Part shown: positions 44,001 through 55,698 of the stretch, in pieces
Position numbering within the stretch: the first letter of the stretch is position 1
Layout: each line of letters opens with the position of its first letter
Assembly (NCBI GenBank): GCA_022496185.1
Contig: WTXG01000043.1
Coordinates: forward strand, 1-64,000
Length of the DNA: 64,000 nt
Direction of reading: 5' to 3'
Source of the DNA: Multifurca ochricompacta
Lineage: Eukaryota; Basidiomycota; Agaricomycetes; Russulales; Russulaceae
Translations under genes and position numbers: made by a program
Notes under the pieces: generated by a model
The model's database searches: none
What the model saw: only the letters and a program-made list of their open reading frames with translations
Told to the model about the DNA's origin: nothing

Positions 44001-44848
44001 GGCTTCTGGGAACTCAGTTGACCATCTCGGTGATATCTACGTTTATGCGGGGCATAGAACCGTTGGCGTGAGAAGGGAAAGTGTACCGCTGAATGGAAGT
44101 GCGGCGAGTTGCCGTAAGCTCCACGCGAACGCCGGAAGACTACACACACAAATTAAAACGAAGGAATGGACGTCAGGACAAAGCGCTCACTAGATTAGTG
44201 GAAAAATAGCCGGGAGAAGCAAAGTCATCGGGTAAACCTACAAGGAAAGTGAGCGGTGGTGTGGAGTCGGACGTGTTTGTACGATGACTAACCATTGACA
44301 AGGAGCGTTCTGGCAATTTTACGGGCATTTATGGTAGTGGGGCAAGAGTCAAAGGAAGAGCAGTTGGCAGAAGGAAAGACTTTAAAGTTGGATAGAGGAG
44401 GGCTCTGTGACAACAAAGGATGATCGTCCCATGGCCGAGAGGAAAGGAGCCGAGGTAAAACTGACACCACCAGTTCCATCATCATGAAGTTGAGAGAACC
44501 CTGTCACGAGAAATGCTGGATTTGCATCATATCCTGCATGCTGAAAGAGGAAGGCGACGGGTAAGAGGGTAAGGACGCAAGATTAATTTGGCAGTACACA
44601 ACGTTTTCTGGAGAATCTGTGTCCATTCCCACTTTTACCATGCCATGGGGTAGAGTTGCACCTGAGAGATACGTTCAGCATACAAGTATCTCAACCTCAG
44701 CAAAAATTATAAGTGGAGGTAACTAACCAGGAAATGCATGCCCGCCTTTTGTAGTACCTATGAAGAGATTGACAAAGCTAGCTGGATCCTGACATTGAAC
44801 CAGTGAAAAAAAGAGAGGAAGGAACGGAAGGAGAAGGAAGGAATGCAT
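41056..44848 (-). CDS. Secreted GH92 alpha-mannosidase
   Basis: GH92 enzymes are calcium-dependent exo-alpha-mannosidases that trim alpha-mannosides, often alpha-1,2 links on glycoproteins. The start at 44848 gives a signal peptide (MHSFLLLLPFLPLFFSLVQC). The N-terminal text is family-typical: FVNLFIGTTKGGHAFPGATL, then PHGMVKVGMDTDSPEN, AGYDANPAFLVTGFSQLHDD, SPGYFSTNL and FGPGRYNAF. The catalytic domain has WDTYRTLYPL, GWLPECRG (general-acid Glu region), GGPNSVLGMMQ, GYFDVTDEPGQQIPFMYHYA and GLPGNDDSGAMGSF, whose Asp pair is the base motif. It ends NVGCGGSL and GNDNAT at 41056. There are more than a dozen exons, including a 9-nt micro-exon (41892-41900, YSQ). Single bases seem to be missing near 44026 and 42918; all else is open. 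Confidence 0.9.
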
Positions 44849-47800
44849 ATAGTTGGTTGGGGTCAGTGAGAAGGTGTCAGGTTGACTGACCAGAAATTAT
44901 AAACCTAACCTTCCACTGGCGGGTGAGCTCGATCCACACTATCCATGTTTGGCTAATCGGTTATCCTGCAAGTGATTTAGCTCCAAAATCCAAACAATCA
45001 CCCATAAAGCTGTTACCCCGACGTGGCTACACCGGCGACACTATAATACCTTATTTTGAGAAGGCGTGATGCTGTCAGGTAATAGAGATTGATCCACACA
45101 TAAGAATTGAGACATTCAGAGGCAATTCCAGCTTGCTTTGACAGCAAGAATATTGACATGCAACTCTATGAGGACAAGATTGTGAGCTGAGCCAAAGTTG
45201 AAACGGGCCAGTAGCGACCGGGCCGGGTTGTTGAGGACCGGACAGTCGGGCTCCCGGGCAGTGCCGCACTGTACCCTATAACATCATCGTGCTGGACTGC
45301 AAGACTTACAAGACAGAAGAAGTAACCAACACTCTCTAATATTATCAAGTAACGATCTGTAACGATCTGGCAAGCTGAGAGTAGAGTGCTTTTTGACTGG
45401 TCCGCCATCCTATGCAGTACTACTATGCAACTATTAGTTTCGGACACGTCTAGGCAATTTATACACGATGACGTAGAAAGGTTAGTGTTGGCAAGATCAA
45501 GGTCTTCTTTTTGGGTCAGGTAGTTGCGGAGCCGAGCAATACATCTTCCGCAAACAAAAGGCAGAAAACAATCATTAAAATATACTTAGAAAATGAGGCG
45601 TGAAGAGCAACAGTGACAGTGAAAAGACAAAAAGGTTCGAAGACCGGAAAGGGTGACTCAGCCAGCATTATCGAGTCGGCCCCCACCACCCCTCATGCTA
45701 ACTCTCGAACCGTCGCTTCATCCATGACTCGGATCATACCATTCCAATTCCATAGTAAGTCATATTTTTCGCATCCCATATGAAACAAGTAGTTATGGTC
45801 GCGTTAACAGATATCTAATCAACAATCAAACCCGCTTATAGCGTTCTAGTGTAATTCGGACATGGATTTGCAACATGTGCTAGCACTGGCGCAACTTCAC
45901 AACTTGGAACTATTAACGAGTCGAGGTCCGACGTCCTCCGAGCGCTCCTTAGGCAGCAAAGTCACCCAGCGCGTTCTCTGTACTTCTAGACTCTTCGTGC
46001 CAAAGTATATCTCACTTTCGAAGCCCCACTGATCGTTCGCTCGCACCTAGATAGAGACTCCGTCCACATATCGCGCCAGCTCTGTGTCCACTGGCTTCCG
46101 AACTTTGGAATCTTGTTCTAATATATGTCCATAATTTTTGCTTCCAACCCTTTGTGGTGCTGACCAACCCAATTCATAGCCCCTTGAATGTCGGTCTTTT
46201 TTCAAGCATGACGCTGGTTATTATATTGTGGTTGTCGTCGCCGCGCGCCACTCCAAGTTATATAAAGCGATATCCTAGGGTCATCAGCCTTGGCTCTCAG
46301 CGGATGCAGGTAGCGCAACCTACATTTGCTACCCAGATCATCTCAACAGCCAAAACTGATAATTGCTCGATGGCTGAGTGGTGAACCGCTTCGTCGGGGA
46401 GGTTCATGTCTAGTTCGATGAGTGCAAAAACTGGCCAGGCGCCAATGGTCTGTCTTCTAACTTCAATGTACTCCTGGATGCTGTGTATATGCTTGTGGTC
46501 TCGGTTAGCTGCTTGCTGTACAACAGCCTCCGAGTAAATGTCAAAGGCCTCTATGAACCTTTTCTGTGACTGGGGACTAGCCGTCTTGATTGCCAGCTCT
46601 TAAATCCTAGATGAATGCCTTAAAAGAAAATTATCGCTCTAATGAAGCGCCTTACTGTCTGATGACCTCACCACCGATCCATTAACCATTGGGACGAGGG
46701 GTGTGCGGGTTGTGCAAGGCGTCCTTCCGATATTGGCCTTTTCCTGAGCTTCATCCTCGTTCCCCCTATCGATATACTCGTCGAATAGATAGATCATTTC
46801 ATAAAGTCGCAACCAGTTCGTTCTTTGGATCAAGAATGAGTACAGTTGGTTCTACGGTCTCGATAGAAGCCTACCTTTGCTATAAACGGTCAGAAAATGG
46901 ATAAAAGAAGATCTGGCGAGAGTTGAGTAGAAAATCTCGACAAAGGAGTGTAATGTTTTGTACTAAAGTCGCAGCGATCATAGACCTCCTGAGCTTTGGG
47001 ACAAGGCCTTAAAGTTTCTTGCCCACTCGGTGGACTCTTCTTTGACCTCAAGATAGTGAGCATTGATTTGACGAGGCCATTTGCAATTCTTCAGGGTGTT
47101 GGGAATGTAGTACCTCGTGGACATGGCGGTATCGAAGCGCGGAAATTGTTCAGACTGGATGAAAACTAGTCAGTATGCCGTAGCATAGCAAATCTGCTGG
47201 AACTGCTGGAACCCGACCACCTCTGTGATGACACGAGCCGGTAGCGACCAGATAATTTAGGACTGGACAGCCGGACACCATTGTGATAAGCTAACTTAAA
47301 GTGCGTCCAATTCCGCATTGCACACACAACACATTCCTTTTGTATCTTGTTGTTGGAATAGCAGCCACAGCATGGATAGATACTGGAGATGCTGGCCCAG
47401 ACCAGCAACCATTATACATATTAGATTTACATTCCAATATGCATATCCCAATGAGATAGACTACTGCATTGTTCAGAGCCTCAGTCTTCTACCACAAAGA
47501 CTGAGGTTAGTACTATTCTCACTTGTGGCTATAGTATTCTCTTACTGACTCTATTACTGTAGCTATTCACTTTATAGTCTCCCGCTGGCACAGGAATAGC
47601 AAAAGTCAATCAGTGCTTGTTCTCACTTAGAGACATATGGTAAAGTGTTGTGCTCAAATGTGAATAATAGAAGAAGGTGCGAATCCTTGACAATAGCTCT
47701 ACAATCATCAAAGGCATAGTACTCAGACTAGAGACCATGTGCAAAGCAGGATTGACTTCCACTAGTGTATGGCAGCTCGGTGTAAGGATGGCTCAGGAGT

Positions 47801-47900
47801 TGAGCATGAAACCTTCGGCCATCGCCATTCATGGTCGAATTTACTTATCCTCTCTGTAGGGATGGCTCGGGCGTTGAGCATGAAACAGCCAGCTATCGCC
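44849..47900. other. Long gene-free stretch with dispersed repeat pieces
   Basis: A GC-rich motif GCCAGTAGCGACCGG followed by GGACCGGACAG occurs at about 45205-45245; a relative lies at 47235-47275. The segment about 47440-47580 is the inverse of the repeat that flanks the solo LTR at 29524 (CTCAGTCTT...AAGACTGAGGTTAGTAC). Two copies of GATGGCTC(A/G)GG...GTTGAGCATGAAAC lie at 47788 and 47861. None of the short ORFs is supported as a gene. Confidence 0.45.
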
Positions 47901-47905
47901 TCTCC

Positions 47906-49010
47906 TGAATTAGAGCACTTATGATCTAGTTTCGTATATCTTATCATTTGCATTCCGGGCCGTATGCCCGTCCATTCCTTACACCACTCCCCGTCTTAAT
48001 TGCCAGGTTTTCACCTCTCCCTCTACATCATCTCCGCCTTTATTGCCTGGCTTCATCTAACTTGACTTCTTTCCACCTCAATTCACCCTCTTTCTGCTTC
48101 ATAACTAGGTCTCTCTGCAAGTATTTAAAGGTACATACAATGCTTGTAGTAGACCAGCCAGTGAGCCACTAGAAGCAGAAATCGAATGGCATTTCTCTCT
48201 CTTTATCTTTCTTTTTGTGTGCTAAAGAACTTTTTGACAACATCAAGCGCAAAGGTCAAACGGAACAAACAAGCAGTGATTTCTTCGAATTCAAGCATAA
48301 CACGTTTACATTCGATCTAGTTGTCTCAAAAGGGCGCGCTCTCTTCTCTCTTCTCTCTCTCTCTCACCATCCAGGGAATACTTGGCCTCACACTCACTGC
48401 GGATTGGATCCGTACACTCTCTTTTGTTACAATCCTGAATTAGAGCAATTGGTTTCAAACATTCGACGCATATCTTCTATATCAGTGTCAAGTACATTTG
48501 CATTCCAGGCTGCCTCCCCGACTATTCTCTACCATCAATTCCTCATTTTCTTCACCTCCCTGTCCATTCCTTACAATCAGTTTCATCACTTAACCTGTCG
48601 CCTGCACTTCACCATCAATTCACTGTCTTCAGTACCTGATTATTACCTTGCTTGTGTCTATACCTTCACCGCCTATGGCCTTTTTTTGCTATACTGCTCT
48701 TCAACTTCATAACTGGACTATCAACAAGTATATAAAGGTGTTTACAGTACTTGCAGTAGAGCAGCCAGTGAGCCAACAGAAGTAGAATTCAAATGCCATA
48801 TCTCTCCCTTTATCTTTGTCTTTGTGTGCTAAATAACTTCTTGATGACGTCAAGTGCAAGGTCAAACGGAACCAGCAGACAACGTATTCACAAGTACAAG
48901 CACAACACACCCTCGTTCAAAGTTATCTAGGGCCCCCTCTTCTTACTCTCTTCTCCTCTTCTTTCGGGAACACTTTGCCTCGCACTCACTGCGGATTGGA
49001 TCCGTAGACC
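47906..49010 (+). repeat. Diverged tandem duplication of about 0.53-0.59 kb
   Basis: Unit 1 begins CCTGAATTAGAGCA at 47906 and unit 2 at 48432. Both contain, in order, TTTGCATTCC(G/A)GGC, GTCCATTCCTTACA, CTTCATAACT, an AGTATTTAAAGG or AGTATATAAAGG TATA-like box, CAGCCAGTGAGCCA, AAGGTCAAACGGAAC and CACTGCGGATTGGATCCGTA. The pattern is promoter-like, but no ORF follows. It may be a remnant of LTRs or of a duplicated promoter. Confidence 0.7.
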
Positions 49011-49871
49011 AGCATGATATTTTGATGCATGTTCTCACTCCTGTGATCATGACGAATATTCCCAACACAACACACAACACTTCCGGAAGTCCATAAAGAT
49101 CTTTTTGGCCCGTAGGCCTTACAAACCTACAGTCTAATGGGCGTTGACCAGTCGATCAGGGAATCATATCCAAAAAACTTATAACTATCATTCAACCTCT
49201 ACACCCAGTGTATCACTTCACGATGATAGCGGGACAAAAAATAAAAAAGGGGGGAGGAGGATAAAAATGATCGATCAATGTCTGCTTTGTTTGTCATTCC
49301 GACTCGGACCCGATCATATGCGAGGATGGCGAGAGGAAGATTAGAGAAATCGCGTTATCACGTTAATCAAGGCTGTGTTAATCTGGATGGAGACGCTTTC
49401 TTGGGAGTTACTTATATCGTCACGTAGGGTCCAACTCGAAAGGTTTCCTTTGCCACTGTCTTCCTCCGAGTGTCCACCGTGAATAAATTAGTGGAGACGG
49501 AACTTAACGAGCGTCGTAGCTAGCCATTCGGCTGGCCGCTTCACGTTCCATGTTGCGGTAAGATAAGATAAGGGGTATGAGATCTAGATCTAGATCTAGT
49601 CGAGTAGATGAGCCGGGCGTCGCCAGTCCCCGAGGGTCCGTTGTTATACCCAAATATAGTAACTGATCGCATCGCGGATTAAAGTACAGGCAGGGCAGAC
49701 AGTCATCTCATCTGATGTTGATTAAATCAAATCGAAAAATGGTTTCTATTCTATTCTATTACTATCTAATCTATAGCGAGACAATAATCCGCTGTATGCG
49801 CGTGCTTATAAATTTAAATTAATTGCAATTGGTGGTCATGAAAGAGTGTCGTCTTGATGATGTTATGTGGG
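49011..49871. other. Gene-free 3' flank of the MFS gene
   Basis: This contains a short GATCTA tandem (about 49582-49598) and A+T-rich sequence. No gene is supported. Confidence 0.45.
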
Positions 49872-51965
49872 TCATGCTTCTTTGTATACCTCTCCCGCCT
49901 TCCGCTCTTCCCTCTCGGCGGCAAGTTCTTTTGCAATTATTAGATCCTATATATCGATATGAGCGTTTGAGCGCATAAAGAGGAAATTCATGATCACAGA
50001 TACTCACAGTGCACGGAGCGAAGCTGCTCCCCGCGCGAATTCTCGGTCCATACTTGTAAAAAATGAAGGGAACGGGTGCGAGCAAGAGTGAGATGCCCGC
50101 GATAAGTGTCGATGCCCAGTTGATGCCCATCTACGTCGGATCGCCTCGGAGTCATCTTCCGGTGCTACAAACCCTGTGAATTCGACGCACCCCGTTAAAC
50201 ATCTGTGTCGTGAAGAGCGGGAAAGCCGCTGCCACACCCGATCGGATCATGGTGTTCGCGGCGAAGGCGGAGGCAGCGTACGTTATGTACGAATCAAGGA
50301 TATAGCTCTGCTCCCGCAAAAAAAAAAAGAAAAAAAAATTAGTTTTTTACAATCCAGTGGACGATGGCGAGGTGGTGCATGTGATGGCTTACCAGGAATG
50401 AGATGAAGATCAAAATGGCGCTCATTCCGACGAAGATCGTGCCCAAAGCTGGCACGTACCAAGGGATGGACGCATAGTTGCCCGTCCAACCGAGCCAGAG
50501 CGTACCGATGACCAGCATTGGCCCAGCGATCATTCCCATCGGCAGACGCTTCTCGGGTGGCGGGAAGCCTCGCCATTCCTTGATCAGCTGTGGGTATGAC
50601 CGCGAGAAGAACCAGGTCACGAAGACGGAAAGGACGGCGCCAATGCCGATGCCGATGAACATCAGGCCATTCTGTGGGATGGTGAGACCGCGCTTTCCGA
50701 TGAAGATCAATGGGTAGGCTTCGAATACTACTCCCCTATCAGTATTTTTTAACATCCACCGGGCAGAGGCATGCGACTCACAGGAATAGACAATACCATA
50801 AACCAAGGATATGTAGATAGTGATGAGAGCGAGAATCGGTTCGACGAACATCATCGTGAAGGGTCGCAGGATGGTGAGGCGGAGGATCTCGCGCGGTGTC
50901 CATATTTTAGTTTCGCTCTCCGCGAGCAGGCCGTTATTGGCCACAGGATCGAGTTTCCTTAGACGCCTAGCCTAAATTGATAACAAAATTGTTTTCAGAT
51001 GTGGGCCCCCCAAAAACGAAAATGACTAACCTTCTGAGCCAATAACGTCGGTGCGTATGTCTCGGGCAGGAATGCAAAACCAAACACGGTGCACGCCCCG
51101 GCACAAATCATCAAAACCCAAAATATCCACCGCCACCCGAGGTTGCTTGTGGTGATACTAGATCGCGATTTCACGCGTCAGATAATACGCGCGACAAAGC
51201 TAGGGTGGGGGGGGGGGGGGGGTCACTCACTATCCACCAATGACGGGCCCAAGGACAGGTCCGATGAACACGCTGGCAGTGAAAATGGCGAGGGCATGAC
51301 CGCGTCCAACGGGATCCCACATATCCGCGATGATGCCGCCTGCATTGGTCAACGGAGCACATGCAAATAAGCCTCCAAGGAATCTGGTTACTAGGAGCGT
51401 GCCGATGTTTTGTGCGCGGGCTTGGCCGACTTGGAAGATCGCGTAGATGCCGAGCGCGATGAGCGAGACATATTTTCGTCCTAAAAGCTCAGAGCCGGGA
51501 CCCCATATCGGAGGACCAACGACGTAACCGATAAGAAACATTGTCGTGACGAGGTTCGCGGTTTCGGTGGAGACGTGCATTTCATGTGCGACGGCGTGAA
51601 GTGCGGACGTCGGTGCAGAAGATGCGAACGTTCTACAGCACGACCAATGGTGAGTGCCTATTCACAAGAGATAGATCTTTTATTTTCACTTACACATCAA
51701 GACATATGATGCATACCACGAGTGTCACCCACCATTTGTACGCGTACGACCAGTTCTTCGGGTTCTGTGGATCATCTGGTCCATCCCACGTTACAAACTC
51801 CAAGGCAGATTCAGACTTCTGTGATGACCCCGGTGCTGAGGATTTGGACAATGAGTCTCCGCCAACCACCGCTTCTAATTGTTGCTCAAATAGTGGGATA
51901 CCAGAAAGCCGATCGACGATAGTCGTGGTTGGCGAGTGCTCTGCAGTGATAGGGATCATCGACAT
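49872..51965 (-). CDS. MFS drug:H+ antiporter-type transporter (DHA1-like), intact
   Basis: The start at 51965 (MSMIPITAEHS) gives an N-terminal cytoplasmic tail, then WDGPDDPQNPKNWSYAYKWW just before the first helix, a signature of the DHA1/Tpo1-like branch. Motif A is seen as ELLGRKYVS after the second helix, with FLGGLFACAPLTNAGGIIAD and FIGPVLGPVIGG further on. About twelve hydrophobic segments can be followed, ending MGINWASTLIAGISLLLAPV, KYGPRIRAGSSFAP and a charged tail (ELAAEREERKAGEVYKEA). Introns are GT-AG and no frame break was found. The likely role is export of small molecules or toxic compounds across the plasma membrane; the substrate cannot be read from the sequence. Confidence 0.9.
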
Positions 51966-53199
51966 GTCGGGAACTGGTTAGAGACGGGAATGCTTCCATG
52001 AGCCTTTCATACCTTCATCTTTTTAAACATGGGAAGAACCGCCTCGGGTTGTCGTTCTTGCGAAATGTATGATTCGGAAGGTGGTGGCGTCAACAACTCG
52101 ACCCAGCTCCAGGGACACAAAGTATCTCGGACTTGATAATGGTAATGGCAATTGTAATTAACGAAGAACGATCCAATCCAGGACCCGATCCGTCGAGCCT
52201 GGGCCGTTGTTCAAGATAGAACCCGGCCCGTTGCCCAGTTGATCAAAAAAAACATTGAAGAGACCGACTTGACTCACACTCGGGCATGCAAACCTGATGC
52301 TTGAAGATTTGTTGGAGGAAGCAAGCGGCCTAAAAATGACTAAATTATCAGAATCAGATTGTTTGTAACGTAACACAGCGCGTTTGTAAGTAACTAACAC
52401 AGCGCGCGCTGCGGCAGTTCGGCAACAGCCGGGAGGACAACAATGCCGCGAGCGCGAGCACCTTTCTTTATACACTTACTCTTACTCTCACACCAGGCCC
52501 ACTTGCTTTCGCGCCCCCGTTACGCAATCCTAGATCGGAAATTGCATCACCGAATGCCGAGGCATGTGCTCGTGCACTGAGCATCCACAACGTTCAAGAG
52601 TGATTCTCAATTTTGAGAGTGTGGTAAAAGTCTGACCTTGACCTTCTCTCAACCAAAAGTCGCACCCTTGAGTTAGTGTTAGCCCTTCCTTCGCCTATCA
52701 CCACGGTTGCGGGTACGCCATTGACATTAATATATAATAGATTGTGGGATTGCGTCAACCCGATCTAAATCAGCAGAGGCGATCCTTCAGTGCCTGGCGT
52801 GACTAATCTTTCATCCTAGTCACAGGCGTGCAAAAAAGTTAAGCCAGCTATCAACAGTAATCTTTCAGCTGTCTCTCGTCCCTCGTATCCGTATCTATAC
52901 CCATGGGGGAGTTCAAGGCCGAGACCCGGAAACCTCTGCACCGAATGTCGCACGCCGCTAACGATCCATTCCTGACTTCACAACTTCAAGTCAACTCACG
53001 AATTTTATTATTATGAATGAAGTCCTTCATGATTCCGATACAGTGCTGCCTGTGAAAAGTAAGGAGTGCATCCCGCTCAGTTGCAGCAATGATTTCCCTT
53101 GTCATCCTCACTGCCCTTCACCTATCGCCATGTTCAATGCGCACTATACAGGATGATGAGAGAACAACTTTTCCTCAACAAAATGTCACACCACTACCC
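51966..53199. other. Gene-free region between MFS genes
   Basis: This is the promoter side of the intact MFS gene. Short ORFs on the minus strand (52158-52475) have no recognisable motif. No RNA gene is seen. Confidence 0.45.
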
Positions 53200-54215
53200 A
53201 GGGCTTAGTTATCTGCCTTGTCACTACTACTTCTTGCTGAGATTGTGATATCTTTCCCTACATTAATGAGGTGCGCGTTCCTGATATCGTTCCAACAACG
53301 CAGCGTGATGACCGGTAACGCGACCTCTCCCTTTTAGCTAGTCAGTGAACTTCCAATCACTGGCGGGGATGAAAGGAAAGTTGGATACTACGCTGGTATT
53401 GTCATACGTGACTGTTTCGGGGATATGACATGGCTTGCTAATTATGCGTGCATCAGATAACACTCTATTTCGCCGGCGAAACCACCACTATACTACAATG
53501 GAGCCGTCTTTCAGACTCTTTAGGTCGCAAGCCTGTTCTTCTTGGTGGTATCCTGGGCATGGTAATAGCGACGATCCTCTTTGGCTTGTCCAGAACGTTC
53601 TGGGCACTATCGGTGAGGTAATTGTCTTAATCGGATGGCAACCGGATTTCTTTTTAACTTCGTGACAGCCGATTTCCTGCAGGCGCGCTTAATGGCAACA
53701 ACGGCGTTGCGGATAAAATGTTAGCCGAGCTTATGGTATTACCATAGGGTGCGTGGTCCCCATTGGCCTCAACGTTTCAGTGGCACCCTCTGGATACAGT
53801 ACCCCAATTTTCTTCCCTGTGCAGTTACAAGTGCATACGCCACTCTCTCCCTCATTGCATCTATCGTTGTGAAAGAGGCACGCCCCAAAAATCATCCTCC
53901 TACATTCCCTGGTCCACTTTCCAGTGTATACGGACGCTACAGAGACACAAGAAACTACGAAACACGGGGACTCGTACTTGTATTACACAGGTAACACGGA
54001 GAGCGATATCGAGGGTTTGAATGGCGCGAGTGTATCCCGAGAAGGGGATCAGCAGGAAACGGCACCTCTCCGGTCGCTCTTCACAAGGCCGGTAATGCTC
54101 AAGATCTCCGTTTCCGCGTGGACCCTTAGTATACGTTCTTCGATCGAAGTAAGTGCGACAAGCACTGTATATATAACGTGTAGAGTGGTTAAGCAATCCC
54201 AAAGCTTCGTATTCA
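53200..54215 (+). pseudogene. Decayed MFS transporter gene
   Basis: The fragments are in order. DIFPYINE is followed by a GTGCGC donor and an intron, then LVSELPITGGDERKVGYYAG, another intron, ETTTILQWSRLSDSLGRKPV (motif A), LLGGILGMVIATILFGLSRT, then RFPAGALNGNNGV. After this the conserved GELTD...LGPIIGG region is missing and a stop occurs near 53744. A further piece reads YPNFLPCAVTSAYATLSLI and VKEARPKN, then PLRSLFTRPVML. The C-terminal helices are absent. An in-frame TGA lies near 53237. The family is the basidiomycete DHA1 group, different in sequence from the intact neighbour. It is dead by deletion and stops. Confidence 0.72.
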
Positions 54216-55037
54216 TTTAATGTTGCTTTGACCTTTCCAGACTGAATTTAATCTACCCTCGCTCCACCTGGCTGGTACACCCCGGCAGCCAACGTCCACA
54301 AGACAAAGGCATCTTGAGTCACGTGTCTGTGTCATTCCTTTCCGGCAACTTCTGTTTTAGCATCTGCCGCGCGACTTAATGCCTAATCCCAACTCAGGTG
54401 TTAACGTTAGAACATTCTATGTAAAGTCGGCTACTGATTCTGTGTGATAGAACTTGAAATCTTTAGCTTACCTTCCCAAACCCCTGTGAATCCCAGTAAT
54501 TTAGATGAACTATGCGCGTACTGGCCAATCAGGAAGATTACAAGTGACCGGAGGTTCTTGCTGAAGCGATTCTATAGCGATCGGATGACTGGATCAACAG
54601 GGACCAACTCCCAGTACGCATGGGCCGGAAGCAAGACAGTTTTCCTCAATAATATGTTTATCAGGAACTGGATATGCACTATAGCCTGGAGCCACAATCC
54701 AGCCCACATACGTTCGAGGTAGGTTTGCCTTTCGGTACCATAACTCTTTTTCATTGTGTTTGAAATCTCGTTTATGAACTAGTACCACGACTCCCCAAAT
54801 TGACAAAGTCCCATTTACGCCACAGGACACACAGGCACACAACCCCTGAATTCCTGTCAAGCGAAGAATGCTGTACGATCAAACCGGGGTTTTCGCTCCT
54901 TACCTCCAACGCTAAAAGAACGGCCTTAATAGAGAAAATAGCCTAGGGTCCCTCGTCTGTCTTCCAGTTGCCTACGCACACGCGCCAAGCAAGGCTGGTT
55001 GTCGGAGCTGAGCGGACTGCAAATGCCAATGAAAATG
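54216..55037. other. Gene-free stretch upstream of the CVNH gene
   Basis: I see no continuation of the MFS gene and no supported ORF. Confidence 0.45.
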
Positions 55038-55044
55038 TATAAAA
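55038..55044 (+). promoter_or_regulatory. TATA box (TATAAAA) of the CVNH gene
   Basis: TATAAAA lies 49 bp upstream of the ATG at 55087. A C/T-rich leader follows, as expected for a well-expressed fungal gene. Confidence 0.5.
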
Positions 55045-55086
55045 GGACCTCCAAGCTTCCACATCGCTTTGTCCATCGTCATCCTC

Positions 55087-55698
55087 ATGTCATTCAGCAA
55101 GAACTGCACGTCATACGGCCTCCTTCGCCCCGTCACTCTCTGGGCCAACTGTAAGCTGCCCTCTGGAGAGACACGGTACTCTACACTTGACCTTTCACAT
55201 TGCATCAGCGCGGACCCGCTTCACGCAACGGACATCGCCCCGGGCGGCTTTGACACTGGCGAAGATACTGACTGGACGCGAAACCTGCGCCTGGAGGGCA
55301 CGGTGCTGAAGGCAGAAAAGAAGCGAGAAACAGGGTGGCGGCTCTGGGCTAGATACGAGTGGATTGAGACTGCAATGGACCTGGATCCGTACGTGCGGAA
55401 CAACAACGGTGTACTAGAGTTTGCCCTGCGTGTCGCGTGAGTATCCCTTTTTTTTTTTTTGACGGAAGGCTCGACACTCGGTTTAACGGTTCGAGTTAGA
55501 GAAACGTCTGGCTGGTGGTGGACGCTTATCAAAGGCTTTTTGCCAAAACACCCAGTTGGTGGAACCTTTGCGCCAGCGATAACCATGATAGTAAACGCAA
55601 ATCAGAAAAAGTTTGAGGAACAGGAGAGGGAGAGAGAGAAGGAACGGCTGCGGAATACATATCTGGAGGGAGAATATCGCATTTGGAAGGGGACGTAG
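55087..55698 (+). CDS. Cyanovirin-N homology (CVNH) lectin-like protein with C-terminal extension
   Basis: I chose the ATG at 55087 (MSFSKNCTSYGLLRP), since fungal CVNH proteins usually start this way; an in-frame ATG at 55069 is possible. The domain shows two sequence repeats: NCTSYG...LWANCKLPSG...STLDLSHCISAD, then NLRLEGTVLKAE...ETAMDLDPYVRNNNGVLEF. CVNH lectins bind mannose-rich glycans. The second repeat lacks cysteines. A GTGAGT donor at 55437 and a GTTAG acceptor (55499) join exon 2 (55500-55698) in frame, adding about 65 residues that begin ETSGWWWTLIKGF and end in a charged stretch (KKFEEQEREREKERLR). Without the splice the protein would stop at 55440. It has no signal peptide, so it is probably cytosolic. 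The total is 182 residues. Confidence 0.72.

Noticed and set aside
46361..46430. tRNA-like text (GATGGCTGAGTGGTGAACCG, then TAGTTCGATGAG)
   Set aside because: It resembles A- and B-box consensus, but the acceptor arms do not pair properly and no anticodon stem is evident. Probably chance or a decayed SINE.
41056..55698. A functional cluster of GH92 mannosidase and mannose-binding CVNH lectin
   Set aside because: Both concern mannose glycans, but they are 10 kb apart with unrelated genes and repeats between, so clustering is not supported.
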